From positions 428,905 to 492,904 of the forward strand of contig JANLFL010000001.1 in NCBI GenBank assembly GCA_024655965.1: a stretch of DNA of 64,000 nt, read 5' to 3'. The notes under the pieces were generated by a model, which worked only from the letters and a program-made list of their open reading frames with translations, was not told the origin of the DNA and did not search any database. Shown here in pieces: positions 42,407-51,471 of the stretch; the first letter of the stretch is position 1; each line of letters begins with the position of its first letter. A program made the translations under genes and the position numbers. The stretch comes from Caldisericota bacterium. Its GTDB lineage: Bacteria > Caldisericota > JANLFM01.

Positions 42407-43443
42407 TAAAGGAGGTGCTCCTTTCCCGCTTCCCTGAGTCTGGCGACGATTTTCCTCACCTCCTGGGCTTTCTCCAGGTCAAGGATTAAAATTGCATCCT
42501 CCGTTTCAATGTACCCCAGGTTCTCCAACCCCAGGATGGCCACCTCCTTGGAATTTCCCAAAACCAGGTATTTTTCCGCCTCGCTGGAAGTAACCAGGTG
42601 AGAGTTCTCCGCATACGAGTTCCCCTTCCCCAGAAGTTCCGCCAGGGAAAGCCAGCTTCCCACATCCGACCAGAGAAAGTCCCCTTTCACCATGGCCACG
42701 TTCTCCGCTTTCTCCATGATGGCGTAATCCACGGAAATGCTCTCTATTTTCTCGTAAGCCTGGGAAAGCGCCGCAAGGTCTCGATAGCACTCGCTCGCCT
42801 TTTCAAGCGCGTCATAGGTTTTGGGTAGGAACTTTCGCGCCGCTTCCCTGAAGACCCCCACTTTCCAGATGAACATCCCCGAGTTCCAGAAGTGCCTTCC
42901 CGAGGAAAGGAATTCCTCCGCTACCTCTAAAGAGGGTTTCTCCCGGAAGCGCTTCACCTTGAACCCGCCGGGGATTTCCTCCTCCACCTCAATGTATCCG
43001 TAGCCGGTTTCTGCCCTTGTTGGCTGGATACCGAAAGTGACAAGATATCCATCCTGGGCAAGGCCAATTGCCTTTAAAAGATGTTCCCGAAACTTTTCCT
43101 TTTCCGGGATGTAGTGGTCTGAGGGAAGGACAACCATGACGTCCTCCTCTTCCAAAAGAAACGAGGGGAGGATAATGGCCGGAGCGGTGTTCCTTCCCAT
43201 TGGTTCCCCGATGATGTTTTCCTCCGGGATTTCGGGGAGTTCCTTTTTCGCCAGGACCTTATGTTCCCAGTAAGTCACGAGGAAAATTGAGTCATCGGGG
43301 ACGAACCCCTGAATGCGCAGGTAAGAATCCCTGAGGAGGGAATTTTCTCCCAAGAGTTTCAGGAACTGCTTGGGCTTTCCCTTCCTGCTTAAGGGCCAGA
43401 ACCTTTCCCCGCTTCCTCCAGCCAGAAAAACCACCTTGACCAT
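42406..43443 (-). CDS. manC: Mannose-1-phosphate guanylyltransferase
   Basis: Makes GDP-mannose from mannose 1-phosphate and GTP. Features: VVFLAGGSGERFWPLSRKGKPKQF, EPMGRNTAPAI, VVLPSDHYI, ETGYGYIEV and FREKPSLEVA. The 345-residue protein is the single-domain form without an isomerase domain. ATG 43443 has GAGGAG 6 nt upstream and is preferred over ATG 43449. It gives the cell an intact GDP-mannose enzyme besides the 834-residue fusion. Confidence 0.95.
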   Translation of the reverse strand: MVKVVFLAGGSGERFWPLSRKGKPKQFLKLLGENSLLRDSYLRIQGFVPDDSIFLVTYWEHKVLAKKELPEIPEENIIGEPMGRNTAPAIILPSFLLEEEDVMVVLPSDHYIPEKEKFREHLLKAIGLAQDGYLVTFGIQPTRAETGYGYIEVEEEIPGGFKVKRFREKPSLEVAEEFLSSGRHFWNSGMFIWKVGVFREAARKFLPKTYDALEKASECYRDLAALSQAYEKIESISVDYAIMEKAENVAMVKGDFLWSDVGSWLSLAELLGKGNSYAENSHLVTSSEAEKYLVLGNSKEVAILGLENLGYIETEDAILILDLEKAQEVRKIVARLREAGKEHLL

Positions 43444-43471
43444 GGGCATCTCCTCAAGTTTTCTCCCTTCG

Positions 43472-43477
43472 ATTATA
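43472..43477 (-). promoter_or_regulatory. Probable -10 element of the manC-epimerase operon
   Basis: Perfect TATAAT on the minus strand 28 nt upstream of the manC start; a convincing -35 is not visible. A matching TATAAT for the divergent gene lies at 43662-43667. Confidence 0.45.
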
Positions 43478-43661
43478 ATCCCCGGGGAAAAAAGATGGAT
43501 TTTTTGCCCTCCTCATTTGCTCCGGAATTGCAATTTTTCTCTTTCATTTTTTCCGAAGGAACAATTGGACAAGTTTTGATAAAAAATTGAAATGATTTTG
43601 GGAGATCCCCTTCCGGAGTTTTCCTGAGTGGGCTTTCCGAATCAACCCCGAGTCAATCCAT

Positions 43662-43667
43662 TATAAT
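43662..43667 (+). promoter_or_regulatory. -10 element of the nucleotidyltransferase gene, near-leaderless
   Basis: Perfect TATAAT ending 9 nt before the ATG at 43677. The expected start at about 43674 leaves a leader of roughly 3 nt. The GGAGA between them would mostly lie outside the transcript. No -35 consensus is seen. Confidence 0.5.
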
Positions 43668-43676
43668 GGAGAAAAG

Positions 43677-44747
43677 ATGAAGCCCGGGAACTTGAAAGCC
43701 CTGATTCTCTGCGCAGGAAAGGGAACGAGATTAAGGCCCCTGACCTACTCCATGCCCAAGCATCTGATCCCTGTGGCTAACAGGCCCATCCTGGATTACG
43801 CCCTGGAAAAAATTGAAAAGGCGGGGATCGAGGAGATCGGCTTCGTCCTGAGCCCGGAAACCGGGCAGGAGATCGAGGAGCGCTACGGACCCAAATTCCA
43901 ATACATCTATCAGGAAAAACCCCTGGGCATCGCCCATGCCGTGAAGGTGGCGCGCCCTTTCCTTAAGGATGATCCGTTTCTTCTTTTCTTGGGGGACAAC
44001 CTCCTGGAGGAGGACTTCCTCCCTGGCGCCCAAGAGTTCCTCCAATCGGGCCTCGACGCCCTGATTTACCTGAAGGAAGTTCCCGATCCCAGAAGGTTCG
44101 GCGTGGCGGTGATGGACGAAAAGGGCAAAATCCTCAAAGTGGTCGAAAAGCCCAAGGAGCCTCCCTCGCCTTACGCCATCATCGGGCTTTACTACTTTTC
44201 AAGCGCAGTGCACCAGGCCATCGATTCCCTCAAGCCCTCCTGGAGGAACGAGTACGAGATCACGGACGCCATCCAGTTCCTCGTGGAAAAAGGCTTCAAA
44301 GTGAAGGGCAGGATTGCCCAGGGCTTCTGGCTGGACACGGGGAAGAAAGAGGACCTCCTGGAGGCTAACCGCCTGCTTCTTGACCTTCAAGCACGCTTTT
44401 CCCTCAAAGGGGAAATCAGAGAAAGCAAGATCACAGGGAGGGTGACCGTGGAGGAGGGGGCGAGAGTGGAAGGGAGCGAGATCAGGGGTCCGGCGGTCAT
44501 CGGCAAAAACGCCATAATCGAGGATTCCCTGATCGAGCCCTTCACCAGCATCGGCGAAGGCGCTCTGGTGAAAAATTCCGGGATCACCTTCAGCATCCTG
44601 ATGAAGGAGGCCCAGGTGGTGAACATTCCCCGTCTGGAATCGAGCATCGTGGGGCGCAGGGCAACGATCATCCAGGAGGAAAACGGAATTCTTGGCTTGA
44701 GGCTTCACGTGGGGGACGAGACGGAAGTGAGGCTGAACAAGCCTTGA
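43677..44747 (+). CDS. Glucose-1-phosphate thymidylyltransferase-like nucleotidyltransferase, long form
   Basis: Activates a sugar 1-phosphate to an NDP-sugar. The 356-residue product has KALILCAGKGTRLRPLTYSMPKHLIPVANRP, FLGDNLLEEDF, VEKPKEPPSPYAIIGLYYFS and RNEYEITDAIQFLVEKG, followed by a C-terminal left-handed beta-helix (about 240-356). This long form is common in archaea and thermophiles, where it makes dTDP- or UDP-glucose. No rmlBCD genes are nearby, so the dTDP-rhamnose pathway is not shown here. Confidence 0.93.
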   Translation: MKPGNLKALILCAGKGTRLRPLTYSMPKHLIPVANRPILDYALEKIEKAGIEEIGFVLSPETGQEIEERYGPKFQYIYQEKPLGIAHAVKVARPFLKDDPFLLFLGDNLLEEDFLPGAQEFLQSGLDALIYLKEVPDPRRFGVAVMDEKGKILKVVEKPKEPPSPYAIIGLYYFSSAVHQAIDSLKPSWRNEYEITDAIQFLVEKGFKVKGRIAQGFWLDTGKKEDLLEANRLLLDLQARFSLKGEIRESKITGRVTVEEGARVEGSEIRGPAVIGKNAIIEDSLIEPFTSIGEGALVKNSGITFSILMKEAQVVNIPRLESSIVGRRATIIQEENGILGLRLHVGDETEVRLNKP

Positions 44748-44763
44748 TCCTGGTCCGGGAATA

Positions 44764-45891
44764 ATGGATCAAAAAATCCGTATCCTTCAGGTGAATAAAC
44801 TCTACTTTCCCCACATCGGGGGAGTGGAGAAGGTCGTCCAGAAATTAGGGGAGGGATTGGCGCAAAAAGGATATTCCGTTACCGTTTTGGCCTGCGGGCC
44901 GAGGACCCAGGAAAAAGAATTGAATGGGGTTCGCCTCCAACTGGTAAAGACTTCTTTTTATATCTCCAGCGCCCCCTTCAGTTTCTCCTTTCCTCATTTC
45001 TACAAAAAGCTTTCCAGGGAAGCGGACCTCATCATCCACCACTTTCCCGATCCCGCAGGCGAGCTGGCCGAGCTTTTAGTCAACGCCGATCGCCCCAAAA
45101 TCGTCCTCTACCATTCCGATGTGGTGAGACAGAAAGCCCTCAAGCCCTTCTATGACCTGGAAACCCGGATTTTCCTCTCCAGAGCAAAATATATCGTTGC
45201 AACATCGCCCAACTATGCCCAAACTTCCCCCATCCTTTCCCAGTTCAAAGAAAAGGTGCGCGTAATTCCCCTGGCCGTGGATACGGATTTTTTCACCCCT
45301 GAGGGTCCTGTGCACCCCATTCTTTCTCAAATCCGCCAGAAAGGGTTCTCCATCGTTCTCTACGTGGGGAGATTCGCCTATTACAAAGGCCTGGAATACT
45401 TAATAAAAGCTGTTCCCCTTCTTCCTCAGAGTGTGAAGGTGGTCCTTGTGGGAGACGGGGAAGAAAAGCCCAAACTGCTTTCCTTAGTTAAAGAACTGCA
45501 CCTGGAGGAGAGAGTGGTCTTTGTCCCTCCCGTGAAAGACGAAGAGCTCCCTTCCATTTACCGTGGAGCGGATGTCTTCGTCCTGCCCTCCATCGCCCGG
45601 AGCGAGGCCTTTGGCCTTGTGGCCTGCGAAGCCATGGCCTGCGGGGTTCCCGTGATTACCACGGAAATCGGAACGGGGACGAGTTTTTACAATGTCAATG
45701 AAGAAACCGGGCTGGTGGTTAAATCCCGGGACCCTGCCCAATTGAGGCAAGCAATCCAGAAAATCCTTGAAACTTCCGGTGAAAAAAAATGGAAAGAACC
45801 GACACGGGAAAGGATTTTATCGGATTTTTCCCAAAGAAAATTTCTGGAATTGTGGAAATCCTTAATCCTTGAAGCAGTAAAAAGGGTTTAG
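44764..45891 (+). CDS. Family 4 glycosyltransferase
   Basis: GT-B transferase of 375 residues: N-terminal acceptor domain with FPHIGGVEKVVQKLGEGLAQKG and C-terminal nucleotide-binding domain with LYVGRFAYYKGLEYLIKAV, and the E-x7-E motif in SEAFGLVACEAMACGVPV. It resembles mannosyl- and rhamnosyltransferases of surface polysaccharide clusters. It follows the thymidylyltransferase by 16 nt. Donor and acceptor are not determined. Overlaps the convergent gene by 4 nt. Confidence 0.92.
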   Translation: MDQKIRILQVNKLYFPHIGGVEKVVQKLGEGLAQKGYSVTVLACGPRTQEKELNGVRLQLVKTSFYISSAPFSFSFPHFYKKLSREADLIIHHFPDPAGELAELLVNADRPKIVLYHSDVVRQKALKPFYDLETRIFLSRAKYIVATSPNYAQTSPILSQFKEKVRVIPLAVDTDFFTPEGPVHPILSQIRQKGFSIVLYVGRFAYYKGLEYLIKAVPLLPQSVKVVLVGDGEEKPKLLSLVKELHLEERVVFVPPVKDEELPSIYRGADVFVLPSIARSEAFGLVACEAMACGVPVITTEIGTGTSFYNVNEETGLVVKSRDPAQLRQAIQKILETSGEKKWKEPTRERILSDFSQRKFLELWKSLILEAVKRV

Positions 45892-47030
45892 GAGCCTAAT
45901 ACTTCCTTCCAAATTTCAATCGTTTTCTTTACCGTGTTTTCCCAGGTGAACTGCTGGGCCCAAGCTTTACCTTTTTCCCTCATTTTCTCCCGGAGGGTGT
46001 AATCGGAAATCAGTCGAATTATCCCTTCTTTGATTTCACCCACCTTAAAAGGATCCACTAGGAGGGCACAACCCCCGGAAATCTCAGGAAGGGAGGTAGC
46101 ATTGGATGTAAGGACAGGGGCGCCAGCCGCCATAGCTTCTAAAACGGGAAGACCAAAACCCTCCCAGCAGGAAGGCCAAACGAAGGCCAAACAATTGTGG
46201 TAAAGACCGGCCAAGTCCTCATCAGAGATAAAGGGAAGAACCACAACATCCTTTTCAATCCCTAATTCTTGGATAATCGGGCAGAATTTTTCTTTGGCTT
46301 TTTGGGAGAGCCCAGCAATTACCAGGGGAAAATCCCTTCTCGTTTCCTCTTTTAAGCCTGAATATGCTTGGAGGACCCTGAGTGTATTTTTTCGGGGTTC
46401 ATAAGAGCCCAAATGGAAAAGAAAGGACTTTTTTGGGAGGTTTAACTTTTCAATTTCAAGTTCTGGAGGATTAAAAAACATAGGATCAACCCCATTGTAA
46501 ACAACCGAAACCTTTGATGGGGGAACGCGGAGCTCTTTTAGGATAGTTTCCTTGGAAAAATTCGAAACCGTGATTAAATGGGAAGAAGTCTTCGCTGAAA
46601 GCTTGATGGTAAAAAAGTTGTATAAAATTCCTGAAATCCCCTTAAATAGACCCTTTTCCTTAATTCCCTCATGAATGGCAATTGTGTCGTGGACCACGTG
46701 CACATCAGCTACTCCCCTGTTGAAAACAGGCCCCCGGTTAGTAAACATGTGCAAAAGTTCAATTTTTTCCTCCTTGCACCACTTGGGGAGCAGAAACTGC
46801 TCCCAGTGCCAGATTGTTTTTTCCTCAAGGAAGACTATGTTGGAGTTTTCCCTAAGGGAAAGGATTTCTTCCGCTTCTTTTTTGTGGTGGGTGGGAATGA
46901 GGAAAAAAATATCAAAACCATTTATTTCCATTCCTAAAATGGTTTTTGCGAAATTTTGAACATAACGAGGGATGCCCCTTCTTTCGTGAAAGGCAACGCG
47001 GAGGTCCAGAGCGATTTGTAAAACCATCAT
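45888..47030 (-). CDS. Family 4 glycosyltransferase
   Basis: About 380 residues, GT-B fold. The N-terminal half includes ALDLRVAFHERRGIPRYVQN, typical of mannosyltransferase B-like GT4 enzymes; the donor half has HLGSYEPRKNTLRVLQAY and WPSCWEGFGLPVLEAMAAGAPV (E-x7-E). Start ATG 47030 overlaps the GT2 stop (ATGA). It is the last gene of the leftward seven-gene polysaccharide operon from 53730. Confidence 0.92.
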   Translation of the reverse strand: MMVLQIALDLRVAFHERRGIPRYVQNFAKTILGMEINGFDIFFLIPTHHKKEAEEILSLRENSNIVFLEEKTIWHWEQFLLPKWCKEEKIELLHMFTNRGPVFNRGVADVHVVHDTIAIHEGIKEKGLFKGISGILYNFFTIKLSAKTSSHLITVSNFSKETILKELRVPPSKVSVVYNGVDPMFFNPPELEIEKLNLPKKSFLFHLGSYEPRKNTLRVLQAYSGLKEETRRDFPLVIAGLSQKAKEKFCPIIQELGIEKDVVVLPFISDEDLAGLYHNCLAFVWPSCWEGFGLPVLEAMAAGAPVLTSNATSLPEISGGCALLVDPFKVGEIKEGIIRLISDYTLREKMREKGKAWAQQFTWENTVKKTIEIWKEVLGS

Positions 47031-47995
47031 TCCCAAGGCACTTTCCTTTTTTTGTAATTTCCAAACTCTTTCTTAAAAATTGCACCAAGCCCTAAAAATA
47101 TCCCCTTTAATCTGGAAAAATCTCTTTCGGATAGGAGATCCCGAAATCCTTTTAACAATGTTCCGATAACTGAAAGAATAAAAGGGAAAACCGAAATCCG
47201 ATTTGAAGGATGAATGGTTTTTTTCCATAGCAAATAAAAATTGAATAATTGAGAAGAAGCCCGGTTTTGCTTGCTTTCTCTTCCTCCGGGAGCCGAATAA
47301 TGGGAGAAAGAACCCCGTTCCAAAATTTTCAGTTTTTTCCCTTCTTTGAAAAGCTGATAAGAAAATAAGACATCTTCAGCAACAGCAAATCCACCAAATT
47401 TTTCAAATTCTTCTTCAAATTGATGATTTGCAAAAACTCCTTTTTGAAAAGCCATTGAACCCCCGTTTAACCATTCTACAAAACCCGGGAAATCTACTTC
47501 TGGCCACTCATTTCTCCCCGAGGGAAGTATTCTTCTGAACCTACCTTCTCCCCCCAAGAAAAAAATTTTATTGAGAAATTTTTGCAATCCTTTAAACTTT
47601 TGGGATCGGGGAGGATTTATTTTCTTTTCCGGTGGGCTGCATCCCACAATTTCCCCCTTGCTCATCGCCTCATAAATTGCTTCCAGGGCATCTGGTGAAA
47701 TTTCCGAATCGTCGTCAATAAAATAGACAATCTCTCCCCTGGCCTCCTTCACCGCATCGTTCCTTTGAGAACATGACCCCACCCTTGGGGCCTTGAAATA
47801 TCTGATCTCCAACTCAGGGAAACGCTTAACAACTTCTGCGGAATCCTCGTTGTCGCTTGCATCCCAGACTATAACCTCAAAATCCTTGAAAGTCTGTTTC
47901 AAAAGGGAGGGAAGGCTGATATTTTTTAAAGCTTCAGCCCTGTTCCTGGTGGCAATAATTACCGAGATCTTGCAAGATTCCTGGGCCTCTTCCAT
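47027..47995 (-). CDS. Family 2 glycosyltransferase (copy A of the shared-N-terminus pair)
   Basis: A 322-residue GT2 with ISVIIATRNRAEALKNIS, VIVWDASDNED and the metal-binding YFIDDDSEISPDA. Residues 1-122 are identical to those of the GT2 at 49178-50161; after CSPP the two diverge sharply while remaining homologous. The sharp border and near-identical DNA mean the 5' half was exchanged recently. The C-terminal part (FVEWLNGGSMAFQKGVF, then a hydrophobic stretch FPFILSVIGTLLKGF) likely defines acceptor choice. Confidence 0.92.
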   Translation of the reverse strand: MEEAQESCKISVIIATRNRAEALKNISLPSLLKQTFKDFEVIVWDASDNEDSAEVVKRFPELEIRYFKAPRVGSCSQRNDAVKEARGEIVYFIDDDSEISPDALEAIYEAMSKGEIVGCSPPEKKINPPRSQKFKGLQKFLNKIFFLGGEGRFRRILPSGRNEWPEVDFPGFVEWLNGGSMAFQKGVFANHQFEEEFEKFGGFAVAEDVLFSYQLFKEGKKLKILERGSFSHYSAPGGRESKQNRASSQLFNFYLLWKKTIHPSNRISVFPFILSVIGTLLKGFRDLLSERDFSRLKGIFLGLGAIFKKEFGNYKKRKVPWE

Positions 47996-48082
47996 GAGAT
48001 TTATTTTATCACCGGGGCAGGTGAATCGCCCTTAATTTATAGCCCCAAAGCGTTTTTCAGGCGTTCGTAAAATGCTTCAGGA
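47631..48082. repeat. Near-identical direct repeat, copy A
   Basis: About 450 bp nearly identical to 49797-50248 (offset 2166), with only a handful of substitutions by eye until about 48065 (for example A/T at 47726) and more in the last 20 bp. It covers the 5' 365 bp of GT2 copy A, the 41-bp intergenic gap and the last ~45 bp of the upstream GT4 gene. Confidence 0.9.
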
Positions 48083-49200
48083 GAGAAGCGTTCCGCTGTC
48101 TTAGCTATTTCCTCAGGGGAAGCGAACTTTAGCTCCCCCTTTATCACCTTCCGCAAAATATCAACAAAGGCCTCTAAATTCCCCTCGGGATAGAGGTAGC
48201 CGTTCACCCCTTCAATCACAATGTCCTCTGGTCCGGAAATACAGTTGGAGGAAATAACAGGAATCCCGTGTGCGTTTGCTTCAGCAAGTACTACAGGAAA
48301 TCCCTCTGACCTAGATGTTAATAAAAGAACGGTGCAATCTTGGACTTTGGAAAAGGGGTCAGGGTAAGCGCCTAACCATCGGACCTTGTTCTCTAAGCCC
48401 AGCCTAAAAGAGAGGGTTTTTAGTTTTTCTTCGTCTGGGCCAGCCCCGATTATGTCCAAAAACCATTCCTCATCTTTTATTCGGGAAAGACCGGTGAGGA
48501 GGAAAGATATATTTTTGTCAAAATCAGAAAGTCGCCCAACATATAGGAATCTGGGCGTCATTGGCGGACGATTGAATTTATCATGTGGGATTTCTATTGG
48601 GTTAAAAACTACGTGAACCTTTTCCACAACTTTGAATCTTGAGGACATTTTTTGAATGCCCGTTGATATGGCGAGGACTCCATCTGCAAGGGGAAGAACT
48701 TTTTTTAATATTTGTGAAAAAAGAAAATAGAATATGAAAAGACGGGAGTTGGTCTTCCAACCATTCCTTGAAAGCCAGTAAGAAGTGCCCGGTATAAGAC
48801 CATGGTCCCAATAAAAAATCTTGGTTTTTGCGCCGGTTTGTTTAATAACTTCACTAAATTCTGGAATCAATTCGGGGTCCGTTACCATCGCAAGGTCAGG
48901 GATTCCATTCCCGCGAAAATCCCCCCTAAAAGCTTGAATTATGGTTTTGTTCTTCTTTTTAAAAAGGAGCCTAAGCCAGCACATCAAGCGAAGGAATCTT
49001 TCAGGTTTCATTCCGAATCTGTTAACCGGAATTCCTTTGAACCAGTCGATTGTGGGGGAAACTAATTCTTTGAAGGGAGCAATGACCACGATTCTTACCG
49101 TGTGACCTTTCTGGGAGAGGCATTTGTAAGTTAATGCCAGTACTTTTTCTAAACCTCCGTAAACCGTTAATGGGTGTTCAGTGTAGATTGATATTTTCAT
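48037..49200 (-). CDS. Family 4 glycosyltransferase
   Basis: A 387-residue GT-B enzyme: TEHPLTVYGGLEKVLALTYK at the N-terminus, then RFLYVGRLSDFDKNISFLL, LGAYPDPFSKVQDC and SRSEGFPVVLAEANAHGIPV. A+T-rich coding sequence unlike the flanking housekeeping genes. Its 3' end is inside the duplicated segment, and a truncated copy of that end survives at 50203-50268. Its 5' end overlaps GT2 copy B by 23 nt. Confidence 0.92.
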   Translation of the reverse strand: MKISIYTEHPLTVYGGLEKVLALTYKCLSQKGHTVRIVVIAPFKELVSPTIDWFKGIPVNRFGMKPERFLRLMCWLRLLFKKKNKTIIQAFRGDFRGNGIPDLAMVTDPELIPEFSEVIKQTGAKTKIFYWDHGLIPGTSYWLSRNGWKTNSRLFIFYFLFSQILKKVLPLADGVLAISTGIQKMSSRFKVVEKVHVVFNPIEIPHDKFNRPPMTPRFLYVGRLSDFDKNISFLLTGLSRIKDEEWFLDIIGAGPDEEKLKTLSFRLGLENKVRWLGAYPDPFSKVQDCTVLLLTSRSEGFPVVLAEANAHGIPVISSNCISGPEDIVIEGVNGYLYPEGNLEAFVDILRKVIKGELKFASPEEIAKTAERFSPEAFYERLKNALGL

Positions 49201-50161
49201 TTTTATTTTTAAATCTTTCTTTAAGTTTAAAAGTGTAGTTTAAAATTTCTTTTACACCAAGGAAGATCCCTTTCATTGGAGTTAGGTTTCGGCGGAAAAG
49301 GAGAACTAACAGGGCAAGAAAGAAAGAGCCAAAAATGGAAAGGATAAATGCAAAAATGGACTTTTTATCGGTAGGCAGAACAGTTTTTTTCCATATTAAA
49401 AAAAAATTAAAGAAGGTTGCGGCAGCCAAATTAGTGGAATTTCCTCTTCCGCCTCCAGCTTGGTGGTGGATTACTTGCCCTTTAGACAAAATTAAAAGTT
49501 CCCCCTGTTGGTAAAGTTTATGGGAAAACATTACATCTTCTCCTAAAGCATATCCGCCAAACCTTTGTAGTTCTTCATCGAATGAAAGACAATTGAAAAT
49601 TTCTCTATAAAATGCCATCGAACAGCCACTTAGCCATTGGGCCGTACCAGGTTTATCTGAAAGGGGGAATTGGTTCCTTCCAGATTTGAGAATTACTCGG
49701 CTTCTGCCGAATCCACCCAAGAGGAAAATTTTGCTTATAAAAGCGACGAATTTTGAATTTGTCCCTTCTTTGATGGTAAATTTTTTCTGGATCACAGGTG
49801 GGCTGCATCCCACAATTTCCCCCTTGCTCATCGCCTCATAAATTGCTTCCAGGGCATCTGGTGAAATTTCCGAATCGTCGTCTATAAAATAGACAATCTC
49901 TCCCCTGGCCTCCTTCACCGCATCGTTCCTTTGAGAACATGACCCCACCCTTGGGGCCTTGAAATATCTGATCTCCAACTCAGGGAAACGCTTAACAACT
50001 TCTGCGGAATCCTCGTTGTCGCTTGCATCCCAGACTATAACCTCAAAATCCTTAAAAGTCTGTTTCAAAAGGGAGGGAAGGCTGATATTTTTTAAAGCTT
50101 CAGCCCTGTTCCTGGTGGCAATAATTACCGAGATCTTGCAAGATTCCTGGGCCTCTTCCAT
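49178..50161 (-). CDS. Family 2 glycosyltransferase (copy B of the shared-N-terminus pair)
   Basis: A 327-residue GT2 whose first 122 residues are identical to copy A (47027-47995), including the DDD metal site. From CSPPVIQKK on it differs, with TAQWLSGCSMAFYREIF and a hydrophobic segment FAFILSIFGSFFLALLVLLF. The C-terminal two-thirds is clearly more A+T-rich than the shared part. Probably transfers a different sugar, or to a different acceptor, than copy A. Confidence 0.92.
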   Translation of the reverse strand: MEEAQESCKISVIIATRNRAEALKNISLPSLLKQTFKDFEVIVWDASDNEDSAEVVKRFPELEIRYFKAPRVGSCSQRNDAVKEARGEIVYFIDDDSEISPDALEAIYEAMSKGEIVGCSPPVIQKKFTIKEGTNSKFVAFISKIFLLGGFGRSRVILKSGRNQFPLSDKPGTAQWLSGCSMAFYREIFNCLSFDEELQRFGGYALGEDVMFSHKLYQQGELLILSKGQVIHHQAGGGRGNSTNLAAATFFNFFLIWKKTVLPTDKKSIFAFILSIFGSFFLALLVLLFRRNLTPMKGIFLGVKEILNYTFKLKERFKNKNENINLH

Positions 50162-50248
50162 GAGATTTATTTTATCACCGGGGCAGGTGAATTGCCCTTA
50201 ATTTATAGCCCCAAAGCGTTTTTCAGGCGCTCGAAAAATGCTTCAGAA
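49797..50248. repeat. Near-identical direct repeat, copy B
   Basis: Partner of 47631-48082. It contains the 5' part of GT2 copy B and, beyond its start, the relic of a GT4 3' end. The identity stops abruptly at the first bases (GGTGGGCTGC) within both GT2 genes, but fades gradually on the other side. Confidence 0.9.
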
Positions 50249-50268
50249 GAAAAAAAATTCCGCGCGCT
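50203..50268 (-). pseudogene. Relic of a family 4 glycosyltransferase 3' end
   Basis: The last ~20 codons of a GT4 gene survive (ARNFFSSEAFFERLKNALGL and stop), closely matching the C-terminus of the GT4 at 48037-49200 (ERFSPEAFYERLKNALGL). Upstream of about 50268 the match ends in A+T-rich sequence and no gene continues. It marks the edge of the duplicated segment. Confidence 0.75.
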
Positions 50269-50331
50269 CCTGAATTGAATGAAACTTCAATGAGAAGAAA
50301 GATAAATTTTTTCCCAGAAATATGAAAATTA

Positions 50332-51471
50332 TTATTTGCTTATTACCTCTTTTATGAAGCGAGCGAGAGCAAGGCCATTGTTTTTTTCATAGAGAATCCT
50401 TCCCGCAGCCTGTGCTTCCGCTGAGAACCGTGCATAATCTGCCCTTATTCTCTCAATGCCCCTCAATATTTCTTGGGTATCCAGGTTTTCAAAGACAAGG
50501 CCTCCCCCGAATTTCTCAACCTGTTTTGCCATCCAGGTTCCCCTAGTTGTTATTACCGGTTTTCCAAGCAACCATGCTTCAAGTAAAATGGCGGAAATAC
50601 ACCCACGGTACCAGTTTGGGTCGTATAAACACCATACAATTGAACTCTGTTTTAAGGCGGAAAAATAGCTTTCCTTTGGTAATGAAGATTCCAATAAAAT
50701 TACTTTCTCTCCCCTTTTCTCCTTTAGAGATTTGATAAGATCGAGAATCTTAGGGTCTTTGAGCCCTGGGGGAGTGTTACATTGAACGATGAACCCAAAA
50801 TCCTCGGGAGCTGAAGCGATCACTTCATACAATTTTTGGAAATTTTTTTGTTTTGCGGGAGCGCCAAGGTAGGCAATTAAAAATCTCTCTGGTGAAACCC
50901 CCTCAATGAAGCGAAAAGGATAATTCAGAGGGTAAGGAGCACGGGGATAAAGTTTATAATTGGAGGGAATATGAAGGTTTATTTCGGCGCTTTCAAAATC
51001 CATCGCAGAAAGAAAGTATAAAGATTTATTGTTTTTTGTAATTCTATTAAAAATTTCAAACAATCTTATGGATTTCGATTTTCTATCCCAAAAAAGCTCC
51101 AAGGTATGAAAATATAAAATCACAGGGATTTTGATCTTTATGGTTGATAAGGCATCCAATATTCTTTTATCCTCAGCGGTGCTTACAACAATGAGATCAT
51201 TCTTTTGTTGGGCAAATTTTATTACCTTGCGGAACTCCAGGGTTTCCTTTGTAAAAGAAAAATATCCCTCTAGCTTTTTTAATTTTTTCTGGATTGAGCG
51301 AATTGGAGGAAGAAAAAGTTTTGCTCCTTGGATTTCGGTCTGGGAATTTTTTGGCAAAAACACTTCCACCTCGTCCCCCAATTCCTCGAATCCGCGCTTA
51401 AGTTCTGAAACAAAGGAGTAATAATGACCGGTGTAATCCACGAGGTTGGGTTCAATAATTGCAACCTTCAT
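50332..51471 (-). CDS. Glycosyltransferase, probable family 4
   Basis: A 379-residue GT-B-like protein. N-terminal KVAIIEPNLVDYTGHYYSFVSELKRGFEELG; C-terminal LIAYLGAPAKQKNFQKLYE and YRGCISAILLEAWLLGKPVITT, a weak version of the GT4 donor site with only the second Glu clear. Very A+T-rich. ATG 51471 with GGGGGTTGG upstream is preferred; the gene overlaps the dehydrogenase by 20 nt. Family assignment is less certain than for its neighbours. Confidence 0.82.
   Translation of the reverse strand: MKVAIIEPNLVDYTGHYYSFVSELKRGFEELGDEVEVFLPKNSQTEIQGAKLFLPPIRSIQKKLKKLEGYFSFTKETLEFRKVIKFAQQKNDLIVVSTAEDKRILDALSTIKIKIPVILYFHTLELFWDRKSKSIRLFEIFNRITKNNKSLYFLSAMDFESAEINLHIPSNYKLYPRAPYPLNYPFRFIEGVSPERFLIAYLGAPAKQKNFQKLYEVIASAPEDFGFIVQCNTPPGLKDPKILDLIKSLKEKRGEKVILLESSLPKESYFSALKQSSIVWCLYDPNWYRGCISAILLEAWLLGKPVITTRGTWMAKQVEKFGGGLVFENLDTQEILRGIERIRADYARFSAEAQAAGRILYEKNNGLALARFIKEVISK

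Noticed and set aside
47027..50161. Simple recent tandem duplication of a whole GT4-GT2 unit
   Set aside because: Only about 450 bp are near-identical; the remaining parts of the GT2 genes are far diverged, so a local exchange explains the data better.
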